In this document: positions 9,954 through 18,703 of the stretch, one piece after another
How positions within the stretch are numbered: the first letter of the stretch is position 1
Layout: each line of letters starts with the position of its first letter
Assembly: GCF_011682065.1 (NCBI RefSeq)
Contig: NZ_VUYU01000002.1
Location: forward strand, 186,001-250,000
Origin: Massilia rubra
Lineage (GTDB): Bacteria > Pseudomonadota > Gammaproteobacteria > Burkholderiales > Burkholderiaceae_D
Direction of reading: 5' to 3'
Length of the DNA stretch: 64,000 bases
Notes under the pieces: model-generated
Databases searched by the model: none
The model's input: only the letters and a program-made list of their open reading frames with translations
What the model was told of the DNA's origin: nothing
Made by a program: the position numbers and the translations under genes

Positions 9954-10285
9954 AGACCGCGCTCGAACCGTGGGACGATGCCGACATGCTGGCCCAGCGC
10001 CTGTGGTACGGGACGGCTGCTGTTCATTCTGATCTGGTGGCGCCCGCCAGCAGGCCGGGCGCCGCCGAGGAAAATCACTGCGCAATCAGTTTTGGATCGC
10101 CGTTGACATCTAACGCCAGATGCGACTCCAAAAGGTGCCGGGCGTGTCTGCTTTGCCCGGGGCTGGAGAAGAGGTAATCGGGAACTGAATCGGGATTGAC
10201 GTCGTCGGAACTCCGGGAATCTCCATTGTCGGGATCTGTGTGGCCTCGCGAATCTTGTCGCTCGCAATGCGGCATGCTTTTTCGG
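9954..10285. other. Intergenic stretch left of the ISL3 element
   Basis: About 330 bases with no gene I can support. A 66-codon minus-strand frame (10075-10275) ends in LALDVNGDPKLIAQ, which looks protein-like. It may be the tail of a gene cut off by the insertion, but I could not recognise a family. Confidence 0.4.
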
Positions 10286-11900
10286 GGCTCTATGCCGTTT
10301 TCAGTGGAAATGGACGTCCGGCGCGGTAGATGGTAGATCGGATCGGCGCGGCCGGTTGCATCGGATTGATGGGCAAGTTCTTTAGTTTGGACATGCGAAG
10401 GTAGGCGATGGCGACGAAGTTCTTCACGGTGCGAAATCCGCGCGCGGCCCGTTTGGTCTGCTGGAGCATGCCATTCATCGCCTCGACATAGGCGTTGCTG
10501 CGCCCATCGAGCATACCGCGCACGACGCCGGCCAGGCGCTCCTTGAGCGTGGTGGCGAGCTTCTTAAATGGATCGAGCCGGCTGCGCCGTGCCCACGAGA
10601 TCCATCTCTTCAAGGCGGCCTCGGCCTGCTGCGGGCAGTTGCTCGTCACGCCGGCGGCGTAAGTCGAGCGCAGCCCTTCCTTCAGGCGCCACGCGCGTGC
10701 GCTCTTGAGGTTCAAACGCTGCAGCCGGTACATCGTGTTGATCTGATCGACGCTCCAGTCAGCATGATCCTTGCGCATGCCCCAGAGCATGCCCTTGAGC
10801 GCCTTACGGTCCGTTCCCATCGCTGCCCGCACGACGCGCGGCTGGTCACGCATCTCGTCGCGCCTGACGGCATCCATCGCCTCGTTAGCCAGGGCGATCA
10901 CATGAAATCGGTCGAAGCTGATCTGGGCTTGGGGCAGCATCTCGGTCACGCCCTTGGTGTAGGCGGCGCTCATGTCCATGCAGACGTGTTTGATGTGGTC
11001 AGGATCGCCGCCGTGCGCGATCAAGTTGGCCTTGAAGTCGATGACGGTGCCGTGCTTGCGGCCTTCGGTCATGAACAGCAGGCGCTTCCCTTCCAGATCA
11101 TGGACCAGCGTCACATAGTCCTGACCACGCCTGAAACTCAAGTCGTCGATGCCGACCACGGCGACGCCGTTCATGTCCTCCTGGGCGCGTGCCATGCCGA
11201 CATAGTGTTCGATCCGGCGCCACAACTGCTTCGCGTTGACACGCAACAGGCTGGCGGCGTGCGCGACCGGCATGGATTGGCACAGCGTCAAGGCGAGCGC
11301 CTCGAACAGCAGCGTGAAGCCGCTGCCCGGCCGCGCCCACGGTGCCTCCACAGTCGTCGTCTTGCCGCAAGCGCCGCAATCGACGCGCGGCACGTCGGCG
11401 TGCAACCATGCCTCGTTCTGGAAGAAATCGAGATGGCGCCAGTCGCGCCGGACCCTGTCGTGAATGCCTTGCCCGTTCACGCCGCAGGCCGGGCAAGGCA
11501 GCTGCTTGGCGTTGCAGGCCACCTCGAAATCGATCCTCCGCTTAGCGGTGTCGAGCTCGACCTTGACCACCTCCCATGGCGACTTCAGCCCCAAGGCGGA
11601 CGTGAACAGAGCTTCGACACCAATACTCATTGCGGCTTCCTCGCATCAAAACAACGGTCATTGCTGTGGATGGGCACATCGTCGCCGGGCGTCTGCATGG
11701 CCATCGCCCCGGCATGCCAGGTCGACGGCCATGCCCCAGCGTATTGGCCCTGCACAGCGTCAAGGGTTCGCTTCGCCGAGCCGCGCTTCGCGCGGCCCGC
11801 CCTTGACCCTGTTCCGGGCCGATCACGACGACATCAGACATTCACAGCGGTAGCCGACATGGTAGCCGAAGTCAACTTCCACTCAAAACGACATTGGGCC
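10286..11900 (-). mobile_element. ISL3-family insertion sequence, complete
   Basis: About 1.6 kb bounded by imperfect 30-bp inverted repeats (10286-10315 and 11871-11900, roughly 23 of 30 positions matching, outermost bases GGC) and holding one transposase. No 8-bp target duplication is seen: flanks TTTTTCGG and CAATAGCT differ. One flank may therefore have been rearranged after insertion. Confidence 0.82.
10290..11630 (-). CDS. ISL3-family transposase
   Basis: 446 aa. The N-terminal zinc-finger region shows CPACG and CGACG (zf-ISL3), followed by a helix-turn-helix and a DDE domain with VVGIDDLSFRRG, VCMDMSAAYTKG and a C-terminal Glu in the helix around NAYVEAMN. The length is usual for the family and no frameshift is seen, so it may be active. 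Its stop lies only a few bases inside the left inverted repeat. Confidence 0.93.
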   Translation of the reverse strand: MSIGVEALFTSALGLKSPWEVVKVELDTAKRRIDFEVACNAKQLPCPACGVNGQGIHDRVRRDWRHLDFFQNEAWLHADVPRVDCGACGKTTTVEAPWARPGSGFTLLFEALALTLCQSMPVAHAASLLRVNAKQLWRRIEHYVGMARAQEDMNGVAVVGIDDLSFRRGQDYVTLVHDLEGKRLLFMTEGRKHGTVIDFKANLIAHGGDPDHIKHVCMDMSAAYTKGVTEMLPQAQISFDRFHVIALANEAMDAVRRDEMRDQPRVVRAAMGTDRKALKGMLWGMRKDHADWSVDQINTMYRLQRLNLKSARAWRLKEGLRSTYAAGVTSNCPQQAEAALKRWISWARRSRLDPFKKLATTLKERLAGVVRGMLDGRSNAYVEAMNGMLQQTKRAARGFRTVKNFVAIAYLRMSKLKNLPINPMQPAAPIRSTIYRAGRPFPLKTA

Positions 11901-11936
11901 CAATAGCTGGTGGTCCGTCTTCGTCAACGCGTTGAC
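11901..11936 (+). repeat. 36-bp direct repeat, left copy
   Basis: Identical to 56086-56121 in the same orientation. It abuts the right end of the ISL3 element exactly. The two copies enclose the whole secretion island. It could be a remnant of another mobile element or of the junction that brought the island in; no further homology extends beyond it on either side. Confidence 0.9.
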
Positions 11937-12313
11937 ACAGCCCCATGCGAGCAAAGCCAGATACGGCGCAGTTTCAACGCTGAGAGCTGGGTCTCCTTGT
12001 CATCGGCATTGTCCGCTTCGCGCGCGCAAGCTGCCGATGCTCCACAAAAGATTCGCGGGTAGCGCTGTCATTGCATGAGGGGCACATTCGAAACTTGCAC
12101 TTCCAACCAAAATTGTGTTTGAAATCAGTGGCTTGCAAATTGTGTTGCCGGCCCTTTTTGATCGAGTACGGAAAAAGTATGAAAAACGATTCTGGACGAT
12201 ATGGGACAAGGCCGGACGTTGAGTGCTTGTCGCCGTCGCAAAATAGGGGCAACTTTGCTTGATCATTCTGACATTGATTGGCCCCGATGGACAAGGGATG
12301 AATTCGCTACGGC
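11937..12313. other. AT-richer stretch without a supported gene
   Basis: About 375 bases between the ISL3 end and the IS66 relic. Base composition is clearly lower in GC than the surroundings, especially 12080-12200. Short open frames exist on both strands but none has a recognisable family or a good ribosome site. Confidence 0.5.
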
Positions 12314-13094
12314 ATGCATCTGAGCTCCCTTGCCGACGTCAGCTTCATCGCCGGCATGATCATCGACAAGTTCGCCTACCACCAGCCGTTGTACCGTCAG
12401 CACGTCAAACTGCAGGATTCCGGCATCAATGTCAGCCGCGCCTGGATCACGAAGCTGATGCCGGCAGCGGTATCGCTGATCGAGCCGATCTTCAATGCCC
12501 AGCTGGAGTCGGTGCGGCGCTCACGCGTAATCGCAATGGACGAAACGCCGATCAAGGCGGGGCGTGCTGGACCGGCCAAGATGAACGCCGCCTACTTGTG
12601 GCCGGTCGTGGGAGAACAGGATGAAATCTGCTTCCTGTACTACCCCAGCCGGGCGGCCAAGCACGTTGAGACCGCGCTTGGCCTGCAAGCGGGGATTCCT
12701 GCCGAGCAGTCCCTTCCTTGGTGCGCTGGCGTATATTCGCGAGCGCCGGGCCGGCCTGTCGGTCTACCTGGATGACCCGGAGGTATCGATCGACACGAAC
12801 CACCTCGAGCGCGCCCTGCGGGTCATCTCAATGGGTAAAAAGAACTGGCTGTTTAGCTGGACCGAGCTGGGCGCCAAACATATCGGCATTGTGCAAAGCC
12901 TGCTGGCGACCTGTCGGCTGCACGACATCAATCCGTACGGCGACTTCGTGGACGTGCTGCAGCGTGTCGGCCAGCATCCGGCGTCACTCGTGCATCAGCT
13001 CACGTCACGGATCTGGAAGGAGATGTTTTCCGCCAATCCGCTACGCTCGGACTTGCATGACCTTGGCGGCCGACTTACATGCGCCGCCGCGTGA
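12314..13094 (+). pseudogene. IS66-family TnpC transposase relic
   Basis: The first frame carries the DDE-domain start typical of IS66 TnpC (IIDKFAYHQPLYRQ, VIAMDETPIKAG, YLWPVVG, then an FLYYPSRAAKH segment). After about 12690 the homology jumps to the third frame with the C-terminal part (LDDPEVSIDTNHLERALR, GKKNWLFSWTE, LLATCRLHDINPYGDF). The N-terminal zinc-finger region and a middle segment of about 100 residues are gone and the halves are out of frame. It is a dead remnant, with no IS66 inverted repeats that I can see. Confidence 0.88.
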
Positions 13095-13114
13095 TCGCTT
13101 ACGCCGATAGCGCG

Positions 13115-13214
13115 TTACGGCGCCGCTTTGCGGCGGCGAGTCATACCCGCCAGGCCAAGCGCACCGATGGCAAACAGGGCCAGGCTTGCTGGCTCGGGTA
13201 CATTGTTAGCAAGT
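13115..13214 (-). pseudogene. C-terminal PEP-CTERM sorting-signal relic
   Basis: The minus strand encodes NNVPEPASLALFAIGAL followed by GLAGMTRRRK and a stop: a Val-Pro-Glu-Pro motif, a membrane helix and a basic tail, which is the PEP-CTERM exosortase sorting signal. Nothing recognisable lies upstream in frame, so this is only the tail of a lost exported protein. An intact PEP-CTERM gene lies at 57.5 kb. Confidence 0.8.
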
Positions 13215-13483
13215 CCGACAGCGCTCGCTCGTTGAAGAGAAATGGCTGTGGCTGGCAGGGCTTGATTGCAGTTCATCAGTGATGGAAAGGGCGTCTTGTA
13301 CCTATGCGCGTACGACGAGCTTCCAAGCGTAGGCGGCCCGCTTGACTTGTCGAACGCCGCACGCTTTTCGCGCGGTGGATTGCAAGGCAGGCGATTTCGG
13401 CATCGTGCAAATCCCACTTGCTCGCTCTGACATCGTGCCTGGCTTCGCGCATGGGTTTGGCGGCCGCTGCAATACCAAATGCG

Positions 13484-13583
13484 CTGTCGTGCGCGCTACC
13501 ACTTGTTTCCAGTCGCGCGTAAAGCGGTGGCTGGCGAGGTTCAGTCCCATGTCGATCAGGGCAAGTAATTGCATGACCGGCAT
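13484..13583 (-). pseudogene. 5' fragment of tatD
   Basis: From ATG 13583 the minus strand reads LIDMGLNLASHRFTRDWKQV, almost identical to the start of the intact TatD at 60314-61132. Bases 13501-13560 match 61059-61118 at 57 of 60 positions, and shorter similarity continues to 13484. After about 30 codons the similarity stops and the metal-binding residues are absent, so it cannot be active. Both copies point the same way and together bracket the secretion island. Confidence 0.88.
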
Positions 13584-13844
13584 TGTGGACGGATGGTTGA
13601 CAGTTTGTTAATGTCGTGCCCGCCACGATGTCGGCAGAATTTGGCTGGGGATGAAGCGGCATCGGCCGGCGCGATGGGCCGCCCGATGCTTTCCACGCTG
13701 TCAAACGACGCTCGCGGCTGCGCTGCGAACCGCTCACGTCTTGCGCAGCCGGCCAGAGGCCGGCGGTTCCGCATCGGTGGCGATGGTCCGACCCCCATGA
13801 CGATCGATGCCGCGCCGATCGTGACCACTGGCGGCGTCGATTAC
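13584..13844. other. Stretch between the tatD fragment and the first chaperone
   Basis: About 260 bases with no supported gene. The first 40 bases weakly resemble the tatD upstream region. Confidence 0.4.
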
Positions 13845-14345
13845 CTACGGAACGTGGCGGTCGAGCCGTCTGCGCAGTTGCGTCGCCATCGCCGGCTGCC
13901 GATGGCGTGGTTTCGCTGCTGATTGATCCGGCATGCCGCGACCCGCGGGCATGACGCCTTCCAGCAAGCTCTGCGTTTTGCCCAGCCTGTCGAGAAAGCG
14001 CGCGGGCAATGCGCTCAGATGGTCGGAAGGCAAGGTCAGCAGCGAAAACTCGCACCATAGAAGGACTTCTTCGGCACTTCCGCTGGCGCTATGGATCAAT
14101 ACCGGGGGCGGTTGGCCGAAGGTATTCTGATTCAATATCTGCCAGCCTGAATCGTCTTGCCCGTCCGTCCTGCTTCGCCTCAGCGGCACCACCAGCAGCG
14201 TCTGTCCAGTCGGCTCGACCGTGACGAACATCGTGTGCAAGCCGATCTTGAATTCGTAGCTTGGCGCCGCAGTGACGCATCGCGGGTTGATGCCGAAACC
14301 ATGAAGCAGCGGCGACAGTTTGAGGAAGAGTTTTTCCGGTTCCAT
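13845..14345 (-). CDS. CesT-type class I T3SS chaperone, copy 1
   Basis: 166 aa. The fold pattern of effector chaperones is visible: an N-terminal helix (LFLKLSPLLHGFGI), beta strands (YEFKIGLHTMFVTVEP, TLLVVPL), the ILNQNTFG segment matching the family's aspartate/asparagine-rich turn, then EEVLLWCEFSLLTLPSD and a closing helix. A basic Arg/Gln-rich tail of about 35 residues is extra. It sits 70 bases downstream of effector 1 and should bind that effector's N-terminus for delivery to the SctN ATPase. It is a clear paralogue of the chaperone at 16270-16770. Confidence 0.75.
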   Translation of the reverse strand: MEPEKLFLKLSPLLHGFGINPRCVTAAPSYEFKIGLHTMFVTVEPTGQTLLVVPLRRSRTDGQDDSGWQILNQNTFGQPPPVLIHSASGSAEEVLLWCEFSLLTLPSDHLSALPARFLDRLGKTQSLLEGVMPAGRGMPDQSAAKPRHRQPAMATQLRRRLDRHVP

Positions 14346-14416
14346 TGTTTGGTCCTGTCAGCAGGTTGGACTCACTGTCCGTAGCGGCTGGACAAGGATG
14401 AGTGTGACGACGCATT

Positions 14417-15598
14417 CTATGAGCTCGACGACGCATTCGATGAGCTCGAAGATACATTCGATGAAGAGCCCCACGAGCCGTCCGAGTCGTCACCTTCAAC
14501 GTCGGATGCATCCGACGAGTCCGACGAGTCCGACGAGACATCGTTCGCGGTCGGGCGCATGGACTCGATAGTTTCCGTCGGCGCGCCGAAGAATTGGTGG
14601 GGTACCAGAATCTGGGGCCGTAACAAGCCGTTCATCAGCGTATTGATGTCCCCGTTTTGCAGCAGGTCGTCGCGCAGCGCGTCGGGCAGAACCCGGCCGC
14701 GCTCGATAATCAACAGACCCAAACCCTTCATGAGGTGCGGGCCGTGCATCAGCGTGTTCGCGGCGTTAAGTGTCTTGCCATGGTTATCCAGATCATCCTG
14801 GATTTTCTCGCGTTCCGGTTTCGACAGTGCCTTGAATGCCGGAACGTCCTTGAGCCAGGGTTCTACAGGCGAGAACTCACCCGTTAACACGTCGTGCGGG
14901 TGTAGCAAGCCGTGCTGCTTGACGGCGGCTTGATCGAACGGAAACCTGTGTAATTTTCTGCCGAACCGGCTGTCATCCTTCTGGTTGGGTCCGGTGCCCA
15001 GGGAAAAGAAAACATTGTCATCCGTCGCGAGCTGGAGAATATCGTTAACATCGGTATTTGTATCGTCAAACTTTATTAGCGATTCCTCGGCCTCCCTTTT
15101 TTCTTCCGTACCGTCGTCCAGCAACGCGATTCGTTCTTCTATCTTCTCGTTGATAGACTCCAGTTTTTGGCGCGAAAAAAGCACAGCGTTTCCGTTGGCG
15201 TTCAGTCCATGATTCGTGGCATGTGTGATCTGCAAATCCGCTGCCTCAAAACGCTTCCTGAACTCGATCTCGGGCTCGGTCAGTTTCCCAACTCTGACGA
15301 TCAGATTCCTCAAATTGAGATGCGAGATCTGTTGCGTCGTGCGGTTTATGCCGTTTGCACCCCTGTGTTCCGTCCATCTCGCACCCTGGTCGATCATTTG
15401 ACTGTGAGCTTTGACAGCCTTGCCGGTGCGATATGCCCTCGCGATTGTGAGTGCTTCAACTTGCCCGCGGGGGCCGATCATGCCCATTTGCCACTTCCCC
15501 GACATGTCACCGATACTCTTGGCCGCAGCGGCCTGCTGTGTTGCTTGCGGCGCTGAACGGGGGCTGTGGACCGAGAGGGTGGAATTGCTTGACTTCAT
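14417..15598 (-). CDS. Putative T3SS effector, OspC-like, copy 1
   Basis: 393 aa from ATG 15598, preceded by GGAG. The N-terminus is Ser/Ala/Gln-rich as in secreted substrates. The core resembles the Shigella OspC family (arginine ADP-riboxanases) from memory-based comparison: an ITHATNHGL segment like an ADP-ribosyltransferase NAD-binding histidine motif, then VLFSRQKLE, DILQLATDDNVFFSLG, a following RFPFD, and a helix around GLGLLIIERGR near LRPQILVP. The ankyrin repeats of OspC are missing; the last 50 residues are instead Ser/Asp-rich. The gene is AT-richer than its neighbours, suggesting transfer. An Hrp-type promoter lies 200 bases upstream. Confidence 0.55.
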   Translation of the reverse strand: MKSSNSTLSVHSPRSAPQATQQAAAAKSIGDMSGKWQMGMIGPRGQVEALTIARAYRTGKAVKAHSQMIDQGARWTEHRGANGINRTTQQISHLNLRNLIVRVGKLTEPEIEFRKRFEAADLQITHATNHGLNANGNAVLFSRQKLESINEKIEERIALLDDGTEEKREAEESLIKFDDTNTDVNDILQLATDDNVFFSLGTGPNQKDDSRFGRKLHRFPFDQAAVKQHGLLHPHDVLTGEFSPVEPWLKDVPAFKALSKPEREKIQDDLDNHGKTLNAANTLMHGPHLMKGLGLLIIERGRVLPDALRDDLLQNGDINTLMNGLLRPQILVPHQFFGAPTETIESMRPTANDVSSDSSDSSDASDVEGDDSDGSWGSSSNVSSSSSNASSSS

Positions 15599-15801
15599 AA
15601 GATATTCTCCTGGTTGCTTCAGGCAGGCGGACCGGCCAGTCGCCCGGCATGGCCCGCACGGCCCAAACGCGCTTGTTGAGGTGCTGCTCGATTCCTGCTC
15701 GTTGCCTCTGGCGGCGGTGGGCCGCGCAGGGCACATGGAAACAACGCCGTGCAAAGGCTGTCAGCCTGGTTTGCCCCTGTCACGGCAGCCGTGTTCGGTA
15801 T

Positions 15802-15830
15802 TAGGTCGCTCGAAGGGGGCCGCCGGTTCC
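15802..15830 (-). promoter_or_regulatory. Hrp box upstream of effector 1
   Basis: Read on the minus strand: GGAACC, 16 bp, CGACCTA. One mismatch to the HrpL consensus GGAACC-N15/16-CCACNNA. The same element is kept in unit 2. Confidence 0.7.
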
Positions 15831-15982
15831 ATTGCCGCGCGTGGAGATGGCGGCCTGCAGCGAGGCCGGATCGAACGCGGCGCCGCGCGAACATCGCCGG
15901 CATCACCGCTTACTCAACAGGGAGAGCATGCCGAACGCCGGTGCGGATCAGTCCGCCGGAAGGAGGCGGGCGCAAGGACACG

Positions 15983-16126
15983 ATGGCACCGACACAATCA
16001 TCGCAAAGCTGTTTACCGATTACCGCATGTTCCATCCCGCAGCCTGACGGACCCTGCGCCGACGCCGCTGTGCGCCAGCGTCGCGGCCTGGGCGGCAAGG
16101 AAGACGCAGGGCGTTGGGCCCTGTAG
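15983..16126 (+). CDS. 47-codon conserved frame upstream of the sctW fragment, copy 1
   Basis: 47 aa with GGAGG about 15 bases before the ATG. It has exactly the same length and the same C-terminal pattern (DAAVR.RR.LG.K.DA.RW.L) as the frame at 18553-18696 in the duplicated unit, despite much DNA divergence. This conservation suggests a real small gene just before sctW. No family is recognised. In this copy the Hrp box for the plus strand has been lost. Confidence 0.35.
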   Translation: MAPTQSSQSCLPITACSIPQPDGPCADAAVRQRRGLGGKEDAGRWAL

Positions 16127-16133
16127 CTCCGGC

Positions 16134-16230
16134 ATGGCGACCCAATCGATTTCGTCCCGGCAAGCGGCGCTGCCCCTGCACACCGTCCACGCGGCGGGGC
16201 ACGACATCGCCTCGACCGGGCTGCCGATGG
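16134..16230 (+). pseudogene. 5' fragment of sctW
   Basis: Starts MATQSISSRQAALPLHTVHA, nearly the same as the true SctW start at 18704. Similarity ends after roughly 22 codons, and the tail of the second chaperone gene follows. It marks the junction of the tandem duplication. Confidence 0.85.
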
Positions 16231-16269
16231 CTGGCGCAGGACGGCGCATCGGCGGCCGCGGCTCAGTCT

Positions 16270-16770
16270 CTACGCGGCGTGCCGGTCGAGCCGTTCGCGC
16301 AGTTGCGTCGCCGTCGCCGGTTGCCGGCGCTGTGGTTTTGCCGCTGTTTGCTCCGCCATGCCGGGGCCGTTCGGTTCGACGCCCTCCAGCAAGGACTGGG
16401 TTTTGAGCAGCCTGGCGAGAAAACGCTCTGGCAGTGCCCTCAGCTGATCTGAGGGTAGCGTCAGCAGCGAAAACTCGCACCACAGCAGGACTTCTTCGGC
16501 ATTCCCGCTGGCGCTGTGGATCAGGATCGGCGCTGGCTGACCGAAGGTATTCTGATTCAGGATCCGCCAGCCAACATCGTCGTCCGCGCTTGTCGTGCCC
16601 CGGCTGAGCGGCGTCACCAGCAATACCTGCCCGCTCGACTCGACCGCGACGAACAGCGTGTGGCGGCCGATCTCGAATTCATAGTTTGGTGCCGGAGCGA
16701 GGCCTCGCGGGTTGATGCCGAAGCCATGAAGTAACGGCCACAGTGCCGGCAAGAGTTTATCTGGTCCCAT
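16270..16770 (-). CDS. CesT-type class I T3SS chaperone, copy 2
   Basis: 166 aa, the same length as its paralogue at 13845-14345. It shares LLHGFGINPR, ILNQNTFGQP, IHSASGNAEEVLLWCEFSLL and the basic Gln-rich tail. It lies 20 bases downstream of effector 2, so it is cotranscribed and is probably that protein's dedicated chaperone. Family assignment rests on fold pattern and gene pairing, not on a catalytic motif. Confidence 0.75.
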   Translation of the reverse strand: MGPDKLLPALWPLLHGFGINPRGLAPAPNYEFEIGRHTLFVAVESSGQVLLVTPLSRGTTSADDDVGWRILNQNTFGQPAPILIHSASGNAEEVLLWCEFSLLTLPSDQLRALPERFLARLLKTQSLLEGVEPNGPGMAEQTAAKPQRRQPATATQLRERLDRHAA

Positions 16771-16790
16771 TGTTTTCTCCTGGACTTACA

Positions 16791-18071
16791 CTAGACCCAT
16801 TCCCCACCCTCGCTGGAGGAAGAATGCGGCGACGTGAGCGGGGCTTGCGCCGCGCTGGTATAGAGTTCCTGTAGATTGAAAGAACCCTCCGAGTCGCTCA
16901 TAGATCCGTTGAAGTCGCTGAGAGCACCCTCCGAGTCGCCACTCTCGCTGGAGGCAGAATGCAACGATGGGAGGGAAGGTGGCGCCGCGCTGCCATGGAA
17001 TATGTGTTGATTGTAAAACGCCACGTCGCCACTAGAAACATCCGAGTCGCTAGAAGAGTCCGACGAATCGTCCAATTCGTTAAGGGCGTTCATGTCCAGC
17101 TGCTCGCTCGTTCTCGATTGCGTCGGGGTCCCATAAAATTGTCGTGGGACGAGAATCTGCGGCCGGAACAAGACATTCACGATCGTATTCAGCTCGCCAT
17201 TCTGCAGCAGGTCGTCGCGCAATGCCTGCGGCAAAGCGCGGCAGCGTTCGATAACCGACAGCGTCAATGCCTGCATGATGTGCGGGCCATGAAATAGCGT
17301 GTTCGTCGCTTTGAGCTTCTTTGCCTGCGCTGCCAGCCTGTCCACTACATCCGTACGCTGATCGTCCGACATTGCCTCAACCGCTGGAATGCTCTTGAAC
17401 TGCGACGCCAGTCTCGGAGGTTTGTCGATTAATGCGTCGAACAAGTGCATCATGCCCTGCTGCTTCACGGCGGGTTGATCGAACGGAAACCGATGGATGG
17501 TGCCGCCGAATCGGCTTGCGGGCTTCTGGCAATCACCCACTTCCAAGGCGAAAAAGACGTGGTCGTCCGTTGCAAGCTGGTCAATATCATTGCCATCGGT
17601 GTTCTCTGTAGGGAAGGCGACCCCTTCTTCTTGAAGCTTTATGCGGGAAAAGAGTACCGCCCTGTTATCGGTGAGTGCATGATTGGTTGCATGCGTGATA
17701 TGCAAGGTTTCGGTTTCAAGGCGGTTCTTGAAATTCATTTCGTGCGCGGTAAGGTCTCCCACTCTAAATTTAAGCAATGTCAGGTTGATATGGGAGATGT
17801 TTCTTGCCGACTGGCCTACTTGATGCTGAGGGCGCCATCTCGTCCCTGTTGCGATCATCGGACCTTGGGCTTTGCTGCCGAGGTTGCGGCGGAAGAGCGC
17901 CGTAATGGTCGCCGCTGCTGCCTGCCCGACACTCCTACCCGCGTCTTCGGTCCACACATTTGTTTTCCAATTATGGATGTCATCGGTCGTGGCTACCGGC
18001 ACTGGTGTGTATCGTTCCCCTGTCAATCTGGGTCGCTCCCGGAACGCGGCTGAGAGAGGGTTTATGGCCAT
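16791..18071 (-). CDS. Putative T3SS effector, OspC-like, copy 2
   Basis: 426 aa from ATG 18071, with AGGAG 8-12 bases upstream. It shares with copy 1 the ITHATNHAL and VLFSRIKLQE segments, DIDQLATDDHVFFALEVG, IHRFPFDQPAVKQ and a C-terminal helical block ending LRPQ/FRPQILVP. The DIxxLAxxDxVFFxxE stretch and the order of blocks recall OspC proteins, but there are no ankyrin repeats. The tail of about 100 residues is rich in Ser, Asp and Glu. If the ADP-ribosyltransferase-like fold is right, the His in THATN would bind NAD; the catalytic acid cannot be mapped from sequence alone. Confidence 0.55.
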   Translation of the reverse strand: MAINPLSAAFRERPRLTGERYTPVPVATTDDIHNWKTNVWTEDAGRSVGQAAAATITALFRRNLGSKAQGPMIATGTRWRPQHQVGQSARNISHINLTLLKFRVGDLTAHEMNFKNRLETETLHITHATNHALTDNRAVLFSRIKLQEEGVAFPTENTDGNDIDQLATDDHVFFALEVGDCQKPASRFGGTIHRFPFDQPAVKQQGMMHLFDALIDKPPRLASQFKSIPAVEAMSDDQRTDVVDRLAAQAKKLKATNTLFHGPHIMQALTLSVIERCRALPQALRDDLLQNGELNTIVNVLFRPQILVPRQFYGTPTQSRTSEQLDMNALNELDDSSDSSSDSDVSSGDVAFYNQHIFHGSAAPPSLPSLHSASSESGDSEGALSDFNGSMSDSEGSFNLQELYTSAAQAPLTSPHSSSSEGGEWV

Positions 18072-18271
18072 AAATATTCTCCTGGTGGCTTCAGGTAGCG
18101 GACCAGCCAGTCACCTGGCATCACCGCATTTACCCGAACGTGCTGGTTAAAGTGTGGTTGGCGTACTGTTCGTTACGTGTTCCCGCGATGACCCGCGTGG
18201 AGCGCTTGAAACCACGGCCGTGCAAGGGATCTTAATGTCGCCGCCCCTGTCGTAGCAGTAGTGTCCGGTAG

Positions 18272-18300
18272 TAGGTCGCTCAGATGCGGTCGATGGTTCC
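18272..18300 (-). promoter_or_regulatory. Hrp box upstream of effector 2
   Basis: Minus strand GGAACC, 16 bp, CGACCTA, identical in both boxes to the element before effector 1. It lies 200 bases before the effector start. Confidence 0.72.
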
Positions 18301-18336
18301 ATTGCCGCACGCAGACATTTCTTCTTACGGCGGAGC

Positions 18337-18348
18337 GGGGGGGGGGGG
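18337..18348 (+). repeat. 12-G homopolymer between divergent promoters
   Basis: An uninterrupted run of twelve G lies between the effector-2 Hrp box (18272-18300) and the sctW Hrp box (18407-18435). Tracts of this length are prone to slippage. It is absent from unit 1, which lacks about 100 bp here. Confidence 0.9.
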
Positions 18349-18406
18349 CGGCACCTCGCCCGTCTATCAATGGCGACAAGCGCTTCGGCTGGCACGCGCC
18401 ACTCAT

Positions 18407-18435
18407 GGAACCAATCGCCCCTCGTCGCGCACCCA
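18407..18435 (+). promoter_or_regulatory. Hrp box for the sctW-sctV operon
   Basis: Plus strand GGAACC, 16 bp, GCACCCA, one mismatch to the HrpL consensus. It precedes the 47-codon frame and sctW. Confidence 0.7.
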
Positions 18436-18552
18436 TGGCGGCAAGGGCGTCGTCACGCGGATGGCGCCGGCATCACCGCTTACTTACCAGGGAGGGCACG
18501 CCGAAAGCCGGTGCGGAACAGTCCGCAGGTGGGAGGCGTGCGCATCGACACC

Positions 18553-18696
18553 ATGCCACCAACACCACGCGTACTAAATAGTTCACCGATCCCCGCCAGC
18601 GTCATCCTGCAGCCGCACGAACCCGGCGCCGACGCCGCCGTGCGCCCGCGCCGCAGCCTGGGCCGCAAGGACGACGCCGTCCGCTGGCCGCTGTAG
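18553..18696 (+). CDS. 47-codon conserved frame before sctW, copy 2
   Basis: 47 aa, ending 7 bases before the sctW ATG. Length and C-terminal pattern match the frame at 15983-16126. It may be a small secretion-associated protein or a coupled leader for sctW. The distance from GGGAGG (about 17 bases) is long, so the start is uncertain. No family recognised. Confidence 0.4.
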   Translation: MPPTPRVLNSSPIPASVILQPHEPGADAAVRPRRSLGRKDDAVRWPL

Positions 18697-18703
18697 GTCC
18701 GCC

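Noticed and set aside
11974-12294. Minus-strand frames of 88-106 codons
   Set aside because: No ribosome site, no recognisable family, and composition typical of random AT-richer DNA.
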